Part shown: piece by piece, positions 48,372 through 61,900 of the stretch
Layout of the letters: each line of letters starts with the position of its first letter
Numbering within the stretch: the stretch's first letter is position 1
Source: Amoebophrya sp. A120
Lineage: Eukaryota; Sar; Dinophyceae; Syndiniales; Amoebophryaceae
Length of the DNA stretch: 64,000 bases
Direction: 5' to 3'
NCBI GenBank assembly: GCA_905178155.1
Contig: CAJINV010000015.1
Location: forward strand, 1,403,440 to 1,467,439
The notes under the pieces: generated by a model
The model's input: the letters and a program-made list of their open reading frames with translations, nothing else
Databases searched by the model: none
Told to the model about the DNA's origin: nothing
Made by a program: the position numbers and the translations under genes

Positions 48372-51300
48372 GTAGAACGCGCAAAGCGGAAGAATGGAGA
48401 AATCAAACGAAAATAGACAGTGAAAAACGAAGATTGAAAGGAACGATGTTTGTCTGGGTGAGTCGGACCATGGAAAATTTAAATTTTGAAAAAGAACGGG
48501 CCGCAGCAGGAGTAGAGAACAGGAAAGAAATTCCTTTCCCGCAAGATGAACATCACCACGCGCTTCGCTTCGACCCTCTTCATCCAGCAACAAAATGCAA
48601 CTGCAACGGAGTTTTTGGAGGTGCGTACAACTATCTGGTGTCGACGGCATTTTTAGTACCGGCATGTTGGAATAAGTCGGTTTCTAGTTTCAAGTTTCTC
48701 AGACGGGTTTCGGACCACTTTCCGCCTTCACATCACTTAGGTTACGAACTGCCAGAAATGGTAAAGAAGACGTCATCGAACTAGCAGGAGCGGGGTTCCC
48801 GGCCACTATTCCAATTGCCAACGCTGAAGAAAGTGCAGAATGAAGGAGGTTGTGACGTCGGTTCATTTAATGTTACACAACTGCGGAAGATGTTACAAGT
48901 TCAACGATGAAGGCGTGCAAAAATTTTTCCAGAAAATACAGAACAACCACGTCATCTTTTGGAAACGAAATCTGAAGACCACGCCACGAACAGCACAAAC
49001 GATGAGTAGAACGAGTTGAAGTCACGAGTAAAAAGTAAAAAAACCAAATCTAACGGACGATTGATCATCTTCACACGACGAAATAACAACAGTACATAAT
49101 CCATTGGACAAGAAGGAGGCTTGGGACGAGGGAAACAACTGCTAGGTGTATCGAGCCGAAGCGTCGTAGTGTCTCACATCACAAGTTCCTTTTACAAGTC
49201 TTTCAGTAGTATAGACACATGGCGATGTAGTTGTTAGCAGAAGGAAGTAGTGCAACGAACTATCCAACACCACCTTTTCGACTTGTTTTACAGCTTGGCA
49301 CTGCTGCTCGCAAGCGGCACATTCTTGCTTGGAAGCTAAAGTCTGGTATTAACCCAAGAACACACGGCTCGGAGGATGAATTAGCACAGGCTACAACGAA
49401 CAATGAAAAATTGACGAAGGGGAAGATTATATCAAAAAGACTTCGCTATCGCTGTCTTCTATGTCTACCAAGGGAAAGTTGTTTTGGGTCTAGTCTTTTG
49501 CCTGGGCGGCGGTAGTACTACAGAACTATATGTTTTTTTTTGGTTTTTTTTGCCTAAGCCTATACTGTAGCTGTACTTATGGATGAAGATTCCGATGAAG
49601 TTTTGGAATAATTCGCCTTTGTTTGTTTGTGTAGCATTATCATCTGCGAGGATGAAAGGTACATGTCGGAATAGCCACGACATCACATCTTCAAATTCTT
49701 TAGTCTTACGAGAAGCTAAGGAAAAGATCGGGAATAAACCTCCAAAGTCATCGGCTCTAGGTCTTTTTCCAGATTTTTTTGAAGTCAAATCGAAGGGTAA
49801 GAACGATCCACAGACCGGCACTTTATCTGTAGTTTTATGTTTCTTTGGTAGTCTTGTTTCGCTCTTCCGTTTGAGTTTTTCACAAAAGAGCTTATCCAGC
49901 TTGCGATGTCATAATTGCATCGCAGTGGCGGATAGCTCTGTTTTCTGATCAGATAACTAGTACTACTAAATTGGGAATAAAAAACTATCCTTTTCCACTT
50001 CAGTTCTCGTTGTACCTTTTCTTCTGCTAAACAATTTTTTTCGAGTTATAATTTTTTCAAGACAAAATCGATGACGAAGTACTTCTAATCACACCTAGTA
50101 GTACATATGACTATGGCTTCATCTTAAATTCTATGTTCATCGTTGCCTCAATTTTTCTCTCTTGGCAACTCGTGCACGCATTGATTTTTACCACCTATCA
50201 GACAAAAAGAACTCTAAAAATGTATACAGCACATCAACTTCAGCAAGAAGTCCTATTTTTTTCTTCGGTACTTCTTTTATCATTTTTTTCTTATTCTTTC
50301 ACAGCAGCAGACCAGGATCGCGATTCCGATCTAGGTCTATGCTGTCTCTCGTCTGCCAAAATGACAAACAGTTTGATCGCTACAGCTATGAAAAATATAC
50401 AACTTGTTTTGGGATTACTTTGCCTCGGAAATTTGATGTCTTGTTGCCGAGAACAAATCTATTGAAATTCAGCAGTTTAGTACTAGTACAACTTCTCAAA
50501 AATTTATCAAGTTTCGAAAATTATTTCTACACTTTATGAATACTTCGATACCGTACAGGAAGCAACACAAAGACTCGGTGCTGCGATTCAATCATCCCAG
50601 AATTGCGGACGGAGGAAAATAGAAACGATCTTCTACTAGTACTGATTTCATCTCTACTCGAGTTTTATTTCGTGTCGAGTTGTTTCCAGATGATAATGAT
50701 TGAAGGCTCTGTTGTAGCTAGTACCCTTTTTCCACCTATGGCGTTTAGTGCCGTCACTTTGAAGACGTTTGACCCCCAAATTTGATCTTTTCTGTTGAAA
50801 CTGTAGTTTACGATGTAGTTCTACGACGGAAAGAATAAATTGATTGCTACATCAACACCCAGCAAAGGTCGAGTTCTTTGCCTTCGATTGCCTTTGATGC
50901 CACTCTAGTCGTGTATTTTCATGTATTAATTGCGGGAGTCGCAGAAAAATGGAAAGACGTACTGACACATCAGCACACAGTGATTGATTCTGATGTTGCC
51001 TGGCTTCTTTGAGAGTTGCAGCGCGTTCGAAATAATTCCGCGACCAGTTTCTGTTTTATATATCAATCTTCCTTTTCTATTTCTTCTGGTTCTGTCAGAG
51101 ATCACGATAACACCTTGGATCATCTCCACCTCGAGGGCGTCTTCGCTGCGGATAAGTTTCTGCTTCAAACACCTGCAGTCGTTTTTCCCAATGGGTTATT
51201 TTTTGCTGACCGGTGCTACTGCCAGACCCTGACCTCTGTTTTTCGCGCCGTGAAGCTGCAAGACCGCATCCGGAATCCGTTTTCTTAATCAGTTTATTTA

Positions 51301-51423
51301 TTATGTTCGTCGTTCATATTTGGTACTCGTACTAATACCATACTTTAGACAAGTAAAAACACAACTGGATCTGGAGATCATCTCGATCTATTACTATAGA
51401 CTCACTCGAACACAAGCATCAAG
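48372..51423. other. Intergenic, about 3 kb, no gene supported
   Basis: T-rich and mostly without introner sequence. Open frames of 90-125 codons (for example 49583-49948 and 50133-50465) overlap one another, lack recognisable motifs and have no spliced continuation. A small unrecognised gene cannot be excluded. Confidence 0.5.
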
Positions 51424-53036
51424 ATGGCCTCTTCCTCCTCCTCCTCCCCCGCCTCAAGTCAGAAGAAGATCGCACTGGGCATCGTCTCCGGCGGTTCAGG
51501 ATGTGCTTGCGCAGGCTTCGTCACTAACCCGTGCGACGTGGTGAAGATACGGAACCAGCAGTACTCCCAACTCGCAAAATACAAAACCTTTTCCCAAACA
51601 TTCAAAAGCATTTTCGCTGAAGAAGGAATGCGCGGGTTTCTGAAGGGGGTGAAGCCCACGGTCCTGCGAGAAGCGACGTATTCTGGTGTCCGCATGGGGA
51701 TCTACGAGCCGATAAAAAAGGTCATGGACACGATTTTTCTCGGCAGCGGGGGTGCTGGTGGAACAGCAGCAGCAGGACCAGGAGGCCGATCACCTCCCCC
51801 CTCCTCCTCAGTCCTGACAAAATGGTCGTCCGCCTTCCTCGCAGGCGCAATTGGGTCCGCGATGTTTACTCCGCTGGATCTGGTGAAGGTGCGGTTTCAG
51901 TCGCAACTCCCCTCCGAACCGGTCCCGTATAACAACAGCGTTCTGACCGCTTTCCGGACCATAGTCGCCGAGAGGAATAACTCCATTTTGGGTTTGTACC
52001 AGGGCGTCGTCCCCACGGTAATAAGAGCGGCGTTCTTGACCTCGGCACAGCTCGGGACGTATGACGTGGTGAAAAACGATCTGCTGTTGAAATACTACTT
52101 CGAACCCAAGGACAAAGACAGCAAAACGGTCCACTTTGCGGCGTCTTTGATCACCTCCGTCGTCGCCTGCACCGCGAGCAATCCCGCAGACGTGATCAAA
52201 ACCAGAGTGATGAACGCGAAAAAGGGCGGTATGAGCAAGGTGGCCACGGGAGTGGTTATCAAATGTAAAAATGTCTGGGTCTGGATGATTGCAACTTGTC
52301 ATGCTAAATCTGAATCATGTAAAAATCTGTGTTGCATGATTACCAAAAGTTGTCCACTTTTGACCTAATCGAGAGGCAGTTTCTCATGCAGAATAGGCAT
52401 GATGGAACTCTCACAGAATCTGTCATGCTATGTCCTACATACCAAACCTCATGGGTCATGGAAAATATGCATGACAAACTTGGCACTTTTCCAGACCCAG
52501 ACATTTTTGCATTTGATAGTGGTTGCTGGTGGACTACACTCTACTTCACAGTCTTCATCTACTGTATCGTCCGGAGCAGCGGGAGCGTCGGTAGCGTCGA
52601 ACACTTCGACACTGCACCATGTCATATGCATTGCAAAAGTGATGTCTGGGTCTGGAAGAATGCAGGAGTTTGTCATGCAGATTTTGCATGACCCATGAGG
52701 TCTGTGATGCATGCCCTAGCATCAGAGATTTTGCGAGTGCTATCTGATGTTCATACCGCATGAGAAATGCCCTCTCCGCGTAGCACAAAATACACCTCTT
52801 TTGCTGTTCATGCAATACAGATTTTATGTAGAGTCCAGAGGTAGCATCACAAGTTCCAGTCTTCCAGACCCAGACATATTTGCAATCCATATGTCGTGCA
52901 GTTGTACAAATCCGAGGGGTTGCTCGGCTTTCTCAATGGGTGGAAGGCGAGTTACTGCAGACTGGGACCACACACGATCATTTCCTTCGTGCTCATTGAG
53001 AAAATTAGGTTGGCGATGGGGCTGAATACCGTGTGA
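51424..53036 (+). CDS. Gene 9: mitochondrial carrier family (SLC25) transporter, 357 aa
   Basis: Inner-membrane metabolite carrier of the three-repeat SLC25 fold. Exons 51424-52256, 52524-52624 and 52897-53036 sum to 1074 nt. The three signature motifs after odd-numbered helices are present: PCDVVK at 36-41, PLDLVK at 150-155 and PADVIK at 254-259. EG.RGFLKG, LGLYQG and EGLLGFLNGW mark the matrix helices, and R.GPHTIISF...E..R ends repeat 3. Overall style resembles the oxoglutarate/dicarboxylate/uncoupling group, but the substrate cannot be read from this. Oddities: a Gly/Pro/Ser-rich insert between repeats 1 and 2 (about 107-129) and a Ser-rich insert in the repeat 3 matrix loop, encoded mostly by the 101-nt exon between the two introners. 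Confidence 0.93.
52257..52518. mobile_element. Introner I35, family A
   Basis: Perfect GTGGT duplication. Same subfamily and orientation as I22. It splits the third carrier repeat. Confidence 0.93.
52625..52891. mobile_element. Introner I36, family A
   Basis: Flanks TGTCA / TGTCG (4/5). Removal joins LHHV to VQLYKSEGLLGF, restoring the carrier repeat. Confidence 0.9.
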
Positions 53037-53429
53037 TGGTGTTGGTTTTGGGATGGTGGCGGTGCGTTTGGTGTGGAAGGAGTGGCGCTTTTGTTGATCC
53101 AGTGTCATGATCTCGCCAGATTGAGATCCAACAGCAGAGCTTCAATGTGACAAACTTGTACACTCCACCCAACAGCGACAGCATCTTTTGACAGGAGGAA
53201 CTATGGCTACAACTTTCTTACACTCGAAGCAATGCAAGTACAAAGACATCAAACTATACAACTGTTAGACAGTAGTTTTTACACGTTCGACGTCACGCAC
53301 CAAGCCCGTGCGCAGTTGTATTTTATCCCGGGGAGAAGTGTTCGGCTTGGGAAAGTAGTGGGGCACTTTTATCACATCCGCTGACGGTCGTTGCGGTCTT
53401 GGATTTTTTTACGTCCAGCACTACTTCGT
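53037..53429. other. Intergenic with part of a repeated motif
   Basis: Contains TTTTATCACATCC (53367-53379) then GACGGTCGTT (53383-53392), which recurs at 55836-55861 on the far side of GC-rich island 2. No gene seen. Confidence 0.5.
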
Positions 53430-55130
53430 TTCCAGCTGCGCGGCGCGTGTTTACTTTGCGAGAGCATAAATCTACGGGCGCGCCTGGCTGTGCTTTCTCG
53501 TGTCGCAAGGGAAAAAGGCCGCGCCGGGTGTGCTCTCTCGCGCCAAACTTGTAGAGCGTGCCGCGCGACCTCTTTAACCCCGCGCCATGGCCCGCCATTG
53601 GCAAGCCGTCCCGCGACAACGCCGGGGGCATTGCGGGGGTTTTCTTCGGCGAGGCGGCAAATACCGGACCGAGCAGCTGAAGACACTCGATCTGGGGCGA
53701 CCGCTTGGCGCGTCTGGCCGCCGCCGGCGCGGAATGGATCTACCGGACACTCCAGGGGGCGCAGGCTGATGAGGAGGAAACAGCGCGGGCACACAGGGCC
53801 CCGCTACCTGAACTGGATGCGCCTCCGAGGGGGGAGCGCTGCCACCCGGGCCTTTTGCGATGCGAAGCGGCCCGGGAAGTAGCCCGGCGCCGGGACAGAA
53901 GCGCCCGGGGCCTTTGTTTGGGCCCCTGAACTGATTGGTGTGCTCGTGCTGCTTCAGAGTCGGAGAGCCCAACCAGGATCACATAAAGAAAGAGCGCAGC
54001 CGTGAAGCTTTGCCGCCGTGCGCTTCGGGCCTGGCCTGCGTGCGCCCGGACGGCAACGCGCGCGCGCAGCGCTGCGAATGGTGGCCGATGGCCTTCGGCG
54101 GCTGGCGGGCGGGGGGGCGGGCCGGCGCTTCGGTTGGGCGCCCCGGGCGCCGGCGTTCCTATTGTTATGGCGGAGGTGCCCTGTGGAATGCCCTGCCGGG
54201 TGCCGGGCTTGCGGCGCTTTTTTCGCCAGCAAGGGGGCTGCGCCCTGGCAAAGGCCAGAAGGCGCGCCCGCGACACTGCGCGGCCAGGGGGCTAAGTCGT
54301 GCGCGCCAATGAAGAGGACGGCCCGCCTGGGGCCTTCCTAGATCATTCCGCGACGCTTGGCAACGAAAGAGAACTGCCGGGCGCCTGCCAGTGTCGGTTG
54401 TGCTCCAGCAGAAAGAAAGTCGAGCAAAGTGGGAAAGCCACGGAACGCAAGACAAAGCCGAGAAGGTAGCGCAGGCAGTTCCGCGCTGCGCTTTCGTACA
54501 CGCGGGGAGATGCCTGCCGCGATGTCGCAAGTGGCTTGGCCCTGGCTGCCTGCGAAGCTGCGCACTCACTCGCCGGGCCCCCCGCCGGGGGGGGGGGGCA
54601 GCGAGCTACTCGGGGGGGCAGCCCGCCGGTCGTAAGACTTCGCCGCGTTGCGCGCAGAAACTATTGGCGGCGAGACTGTGGCGCTGCTTCGGCGGGGGGC
54701 TCTTATGCAGCAGAAAGGGAGCGCCTCTGGCGGGATGCTGACAGCGGAGGAGATGCGATCGCGCGGAAAACCCCCCCCCGCCACGGCAGGCGTGGAAACG
54801 TGTAGCATTGGCGGCGGCAGCCCAGCCCTGTCGCCGGGGCGTTGCGCCTCGCCCGCGCGCTAGCGCTTCCTTGCCTTCGGCCGGGGCGCCCTGAATAAAT
54901 TCGCGCGGCGGCGCCGCCTGATTTTCCCGAGCGACCAGGGCCGCGCCGTGCGGCGTGGGCTACCTGATTCGAATGATCGGCCGGCCCCCTCGTGGGTCGA
55001 TCCATCGTGCCGCGCCTTCGGGGCGGCTCGTCGCCGCTTGGCGCGTGTGCCTGTCGCCCCAGGCTGCGGAAGCGAGATGGCAACGGCTGGGAGGTCGTCT
55101 GCAACTTCGTAAAGGATGTATTGGGATTCG
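53430..55130. other. GC-rich island 2
   Basis: About 1.7 kb of very G+C-rich sequence, similar in character to 23030-25090. Overlapping Arg/Ala/Pro/Gly-rich open frames occur on both strands and none is convincing. No structural RNA recognised. Confidence 0.6.
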
Positions 55131-55984
55131 AGCGCTTGCTTTCTTTGGAGCATAGATACTTCTGGTTTTTCAGCGCGTGCTGCGCTGAAGGAACTGAGTT
55201 GATGTGTGTTCCCAGCATTGATTCCAGCGCTTTCTTTTCCTCGTCACAGGCTACCTGCGCCGCGATTTGTAGTAGTTTCCAGGAGCACGAGCGCCATGCA
55301 CTGTTTTCCATGTTTCGTCGTTTTAAATTTAAATTTCGCATCGTATTGCTACTTCTTGCTCGAATGGGGTTGTCGCAGTTCAGGGATCGTTGTCTGCGAA
55401 AAAGGTCCCGTCGCTGTGATTACCGCCTAAGAACAGAGTTTCCATTTCTATGTTCTCAATCGTGTCGGAAGAACCAATTGAGTCGTTGACGGAGTTATAT
55501 TACGTATTGGCGCGCTCCTTCGTCTTAGGACAAAGTCCAACTCTGCTGCCGTCGTGATCGTTAGACTTCAGTACTTTCTCGTATGAACAATTGTGGCGCA
55601 TTTCGTACCTTCGTCGGGGTCGGTAAGATATTGATATTACTCTGCCGTGGTCTCGCTGCAAGAAAATCCATCGTTTCAAGAACATACATTGCAGGCGTTT
55701 TTTTTTTTGAATGCACTAAATTGCATCGAGTCGGCTATCTGATAACCAAGTCCCCTTAGTAAATCTTTGCATTTTACAGGAAAGAAGGATATTGCCGGCT
55801 CTATTTGCAGCACAAGTGGAATCTGCGGCGGGGATTTTTATCACATCCCTCGACGGTCGTTCAAGTCATCTTGCTCGTGTCGTAAGACTAAGAACTAGTA
55901 CACTCGCTGCTCAGTAAAAACTATCAAAACGCAGTATACAAGAAATTACAACCTCCAGTCGAATTATTTTACCAAAATCACAAA
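55131..55984. other. Intergenic upstream of gene 10
   Basis: Normal composition. Holds the second copy of the TTTTATCACATCC...GACGGTCGTT motif (55836-55861), about 120 bp before the ATG of gene 10. No gene seen. Confidence 0.5.
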
Positions 55985-58900
55985 ATGTCGGCCGCTGCTC
56001 CTCTTTACAAAAGAAGACTTCCCTTCCTGCTCCTCGCAGCGAGCAGTACGACAAAAACTCGCTTTGCCTCCGCCTACGAGAAGTTTCGGTATACGGAGTC
56101 GGAATCAACCTCCACCAAGGAAGGCAAGGAAAATCTGGACTCGATAAAGATCATTTCCGGACCGGTGTCAGGCGGTCCGGACGGCCTCGGGCTGCCGAAG
56201 GAGATTCAGGATCTGCTGGCCTCCGGCGCCCACCCGGGGCACCTGACCATCCGCATGACGCCCATAAACAGTCCGGACGGCGGGGGCCAGAAAGACATCG
56301 GCACGGTCGAGGAGATGCAGAAACTGTTGCCGAAAGTCGGGTCCGGCAACGGTCCGTCCGGGCTGCCCAGGGACCTGGAGGAGCTGCTCAGCGGGCCGCC
56401 ATATGCATTGCAAATATGTCTGGGTCTGGAAGAGTGCAGGTTTGTCATGCTTGTCTGGCATGTGTGAAGAGAAGAGTCTGTGACGCGTATCCAAGAAGAG
56501 ACCCTCTTGCTTGTCATGCAAAAGCGCAGTTTTTCATGCGGAAAGCGCAACACTAAGCAGCGCAGATATTAATTTCTCATGCTTGGCTGTGCAATACAGA
56601 GCATTCACTATTCCTAACCCAGCATTACAAGTTTCCAGACCCAGACATATTTGCATTGCATACGCCAACGGTGCGCCTCGTGCCGCTAGGGAGTGGCCCA
56701 CCGGGAGGGGACATGATCGACGAAATTTTGAAGGAATTGGACAGCAACATCGCCGGGACAATGGTATATTACTACAAACATGGCTTTTTCACTTTCCAAT
56801 GAACTACTCTCGTACTTGTGAAAGTAGTCTGGATGACACCACAGACGTCGTGTAGAACGGCACCGTGATCTGCTCTGCTGCATGACGAACTCCAATATTA
56901 ATTCTCTTCCTCGCAAAAAGTACACGTTTTTTTATCAGAACAACATGCTGGGCCTTGGGCATCCGAAGAAGCACCCGTGCGACGCGATTTTGGAAAAGGT
57001 CTGCCCCGATGTGCAGCGTTCGGAAACGCAAAAGTCCATCCACTGCCTGGCCGAGCACCGAGAGAGCAATTCCCCCGAGTGCGAAAACACGATCAAGAAT
57101 TCCCTGCCGTACCTATCATATGTAAAAACGTCCCCACCCCATAGTCAAGTTGGGAACTTAGCAACACAAATCCAGAAGTTTTGGGAGCCACGCATGACAA
57201 GTTGCAATCTGTTGTGGTGTAGTGCATGTGTATCAGTTCAACTGGTCCCGCGGTTCAACAATGTACCTACCAGTTCAATAGCGCCCCGGGGCCTAAATAT
57301 TCTAGAACAAACAGGGCATTTGATATGCTCAGCGCCAAAAAAATATGCGGGTGGGGGAAGAAGTAGGGGGGGCGTTCCTGACCCAAAGGTACGCTCCTGA
57401 TCTCTCTGGTACTTACTCGACCCGGGGGGTCAGGTATTACCTGACCCCCGGTTCGGGTCTGTACCTGCAATGCCGCAGCGCCGTCGTTTTAGATGGTGCT
57501 GCGGCACAGCATCGCGCACCGTGATGGGAACCACAGGCCTCAAGTCTGTCACTACAGAAAAAAGCAGCCACGACTGCGATCGGTCCTAGCGTTCGCCCGT
57601 TTTCTGTTTGAAACCAGTGCCACGCGCACAGCTTCAGTCTTCGCGTGCCCATTCATCGGAAGCACCGTTCCGAAATCGTGTGGCCGCCAGCCGTCCCACC
57701 GTAACCCCACAAACCAAAATCGCGCGCGCGCGCGCCAAAAGAGTCGCTTGCGCCTGTCGTGGGCCTTCGTGCCTCACAAACCAAAATCGCGCGCGCGCGC
57801 GCCAAAAGAGTCGCTTGCGCCTGCCGTGTGGCCCTTCTGCTTCTTTGATCGCGCGCCGCGTCCCGGTGTGGGCTCCGCCGTTCCTTGGTGCTCGCCTCCT
57901 TTGTTGCGCCTCCTCGCGGGCCGCTTTTTCTGTCAGTCTTTTTCTTTTTTTTTTGCTCTTTTGCAGCTTTCTTACTACTTTTTTTGGCCCACCTCAGGCA
58001 TTTCGTTTTTTTTCAATTCGGCGCTCCACCTGTACACGTCGGCGCAGCACTGTTTCTGCGCACTTAGTGTTGCTCCAACCTTCTCCCGTGCGCATACTTT
58101 TTGCGCCATATGGTTCCCGCAAGATATGCTCTGCCGCTCATCGAGATTGCTTTCAACCTTTTCCCGCTCTTTTTTTTTGGGATTTGCTACGAGAACTAGT
58201 ACTATGTATGGTTCTGCTCTTTTTCGTATGCCCGGAACCTTCGCGAACTAGTTCGCGAACTGGGGTACACTCTCGAACCGATTCACATGGCAAATTTTCT
58301 CAGCATGAGAAAGAAAATTTGTAATGGGGATTTAAGCTGAGAAAGAAATTTGTAATGCATGTGTATCAGTTCAACAGGGCCCGCGGTTCAACAATGTACC
58401 TACCAGCTCAATACCGCCCCGGGGCCTAAATATCCTAGAACAAACAGGCCATTTGATATGCTCGGCGCCAAAAAAATATGCAGGTGGAGGAAGGAGTAGG
58501 GGGGGCGTTCCTGACCCAAAGGCACGCTCCTGATCTCAGTGGTACTTAGTCGACCCGGGGGGGCAGGTATTACCTGGCCCCCGGTTCGGGTCTGTGCCTG
58601 CAATGCCGCAGCGAAGTCGTTTTAGATGGTGCTGCAGCACAGCTGCGCGCACCGTGATGGGCGCCAAAGGCCCCAAGTCTGTCACTACAGAAAACAGTAG
58701 CCATGACTGCGATCGGCCCTAGTGTTCGACCGCTTTCTGTTTGAAACCAGCGCCGCGCGCACAGCTTCGGTCTTCGTGCGCCCATTGATCGGAAGCAGCG
58801 TCCCTAAATCCTACGGCCGGCAGCCGTGCCACCGTAAACAATAGTCGCGCAGCGCTTCGCGCCTCACAAACCAAAATCGCGCGCGCGCGCGCCAAAATAC

Positions 58901-61900
58901 AGGACCTTTTGGGGCTTGTTGCGTGCACATACTTTTTGCGACATATGGTGCCCGCAAGATATGCTCTGTAGCTCATCGGGATTGTTTTCTCCCGTTGCCC
59001 GCTCTTTTTTTCGGGGTTTGGCACGTGCACTACGTATGGTTCTCTTCTTTTTCGTATGCCCGGAACCTTTACGAACTAGTTCGTGAACTGGGGTACACTC
59101 TCGAACCGATTCACATGTTAGCAAGGACAATCGCATCACTAATTCGTCTGCTTATCCTGTTGACAGCATTACAAATTCCAAAACGCGTGGAGATGCCTCT
59201 CATGGAGATGCGCATCGCAAATCTTCCTGTAATCGCAAATCTGCATGACAACCATGGGGTGGGGACGTTTTCACATAGGATAGTACCTGTGCCACCGCGA
59301 GATGCAGGACCTGTGCAACGAAAATCGCGCGGACCCGTTTGACGTGAGTCCTTTGACGTGCCTGCGGAACGTATGGATGTGTCAGGTTTGAAATCATCAA
59401 AGTTGAACTAGTTTGTGATGCATAAAATGCAACCCACAAAATGCCTGTCTTGCAGAGTAGGCAAGGGAGGCCGATTGTAAGCCTGTTCGGGGGTAGACAT
59501 AGAGCTGCTAAAGCAGCATGACAAAAGGCGTCTTTCTTACCCAAACAGCATTACAAACTGGATTTCGGCCCTACCCAAATTTGTCATGCGCCAGTAGCAC
59601 AGTCTGTTTATGTCATGTGTATCAGTTCAACTGGTCCCGCGGTTCAACAATGTACCTACCAGTTCAATAGCGCCCCGGGGCCTAAATATTCTAGAACAAA
59701 CAGGGCATTTGATATGCTCAGCGCCAAAAAAATATGCGGGTGGGGGAAGAAGTAGGGGGGGCGTTCCTGACCCAAAGGTACGCTCCTGATCTCTCTGGTA
59801 CTTACTCGACCCGGGGGGTCAGGTATTACCTGACCCCCGGTTCGGGTCTGTACCTGCAATGCCGCAGCGCCGTCGTTTTAGATGGTGCTGCGGCACAGCA
59901 TCGCGCACCGTGATGGGAACCACAGGCCTCAAGTCTGTCACTACAGAAAAAAGCAGCCACGACTGCGATCGGTCCTAGCGTTCGCCCGTTTTCTGTTTGA
60001 AACCAGTGCCACGCGCACAGCTTCAGTCTTCGCGTGCCCATTCATCGGAAGCACCGTTCCGAAATCGTGTGGCCGCCAGCCGTCCCACCGTAACCCCACA
60101 AACCAAAATCGCGCGCGCGCGCGCCAAAAGAGTCGCTTGCGCCTGTCGTGGGCCTTCGTGCCTCACAAACCAAAATCGCGCGCGCGCGCGCCAAAAGAGT
60201 CGCTTGCGCCTGCCGTGTGGCCCTTCTGCTTCTTTGATCGCGCGCCGCGTCCCGGTGTGGGCTCCGCCGTTCCTTGGTGCTCGCCTCCTTTGTTGCGCCT
60301 CCTCGCGGGCCGCTTTTTCTGTCAGTCTTTTTCTTTTTTTTTTGCTCTTTTGCAGCTTTCTTACTACTTTTTTTGGCCCACCTCAGGCATTTCGTTTTTT
60401 TTCAATTCGGCGCTCCACCTGTACACGTCGGCGCAGCACTGTTTCTGCGCACTTAGTGTTGCTCCAACCTTCTCCCGTGCGCATACTTTTTGCGCCATAT
60501 GGTTCCCGCAAGATATGCTCTGCCGCTCATCGAGATTGCTTTCAACCTTTTCCCGCTCTTTTTTTTTGGGATTTGCTACGAGAACTAGTACTATGTATGG
60601 TTCTGCTCTTTTTCGTATGCCCGGAACCTTCGCGAACTAGTTCGCGAACTGGGGTACACTCTCGAACCGATTCACATGCGCCACTTGGAAACTGGGCTCC
60701 AACTGGCATCCGTTTTGTGCATCACAAATTATTTCAACTTTGTCAATTTCGATCCTAACACATCCATACAACGCGCTGGAGAAGGACGTGGCGTCGGGCA
60801 CCGCCGGCGGTCCCAGTGCGCTGGTTTCGGGGCAGTGCAAGGAGGCCATGGACCTGACGCACAAGTTTGTGAACGGGCTCAACGCCGTATGAGAATGCAC
60901 AACCCCCCCTCCCCCTCATTCGTATTGCATGAACAGCGATACAAACTCCAGCACACGTGGAGCCTGTGCATGACAAATTCATGCGCCTAGTGTAGTAGTA
61001 CTGTTTGGGCTTCCCGAATCTGTCATGCAAACAGTGCCACAGGGAAGCACTTGGGTTTGGTGGTTTGCATGACAAATGAGGGGGAGGGGGAGTTGTGCAC
61101 TTTTATACTCCGCGGACCACAAGATTTCCATCGTCGACAAAAACACGAACCAGGAGGTCATGCTATTACAGTGAAAAATGCGTCCACACCGGATTTTGCA
61201 CAAGTTTCTGATGCCAAGTTTCCACATGAAAACTTTTTGTCTTGCATGAAAGGAGTACGAGTCTTTTTGATGCAGAATCTAGACACGCAGGGTATCTTTT
61301 GCATAACAGACCCGGCTGGTTCTGGGCTCTTTGCAATACAAATTTGGGCTGTTTAGCATGGAAAATTTGTGATGCTGATCTGGTAACCAAAGCGTGCGCA
61401 AGCGCTCGCAAGAGCGCTTTGCGCGCGGGCTTGCCCGCGCGCAAAGCGCTCTTTGCGAGATGCTCATCCATCGCAAACGCAGCGCGAAGGCTTTGCCGTT
61501 GCCATATGGGAGGGACTCGGGAGTATGCAATCACTCGCAAAATCGGGCATTTCCAAGCGTGTTTTGCCGCCAGAAAGGGGATCTGAGAAAATTTGCGTAA
61601 GTTTTGCCGAAAGCAGCCAAAACAGTAATTATCAAGCGGGGAGAGGGTAAAAAAGAGAAGTTTTATTGCTCCGCCCGGTCTGAATCTGAAAAAAGATATT
61701 GGCGTTTTCGGCTAGGGCCGACGGTGTGATGCGTTTTATAGCGGAAAATGCGTCACGTGCAGGCAGCTCCGGCCGCTTAGAAATTGAAAAAAATTGCGAA
61801 AAAAACGCTATTTTTCGCAGCATGCAAGCGGCCGACTAAATTTACCGATTTTCTCCAGTTCCCGGAAACCGCTTGAAAATTGAAAATGACAATTTTTGCT

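Larger units (their letters stand above)
57114..59282. mobile_element. Introner I38, family B, carrying two nested repeats
   Basis: Left end TATCATATGTAAAAACGTCC and right end GACGTTTTCACATAGGATA with a perfect GTACC duplication, 2169 nt apart. Two copies of the CATG-flanked repeat sit inside. Removal joins NSLPY to LCHREMQDLC. Confidence 0.88.

Noticed and set aside
50133-50465. Hydrophobic 110-codon frame in the 48-51 kb gap
   Set aside because: Overlaps another equally long frame, T-rich composition gives hydrophobic residues by chance, no further support.
1113-52891. Recurring peptide phrases such as CKNVWVWK and FQTQTFLHLI in many frames
   Set aside because: They are translations of the family A introner ends, not a protein repeat family.
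53391-55489. Long open frames in GC-rich island 2
   Set aside because: Same composition problem; no coherent protein.
57493-60758. 238-253 codon frames repeated at 57493, 57608, 59882 and 59997
   Set aside because: They fall inside the CATG-flanked repeat, run through CG dinucleotide tracts and T-runs, and occur in overlapping frames; not protein-like.
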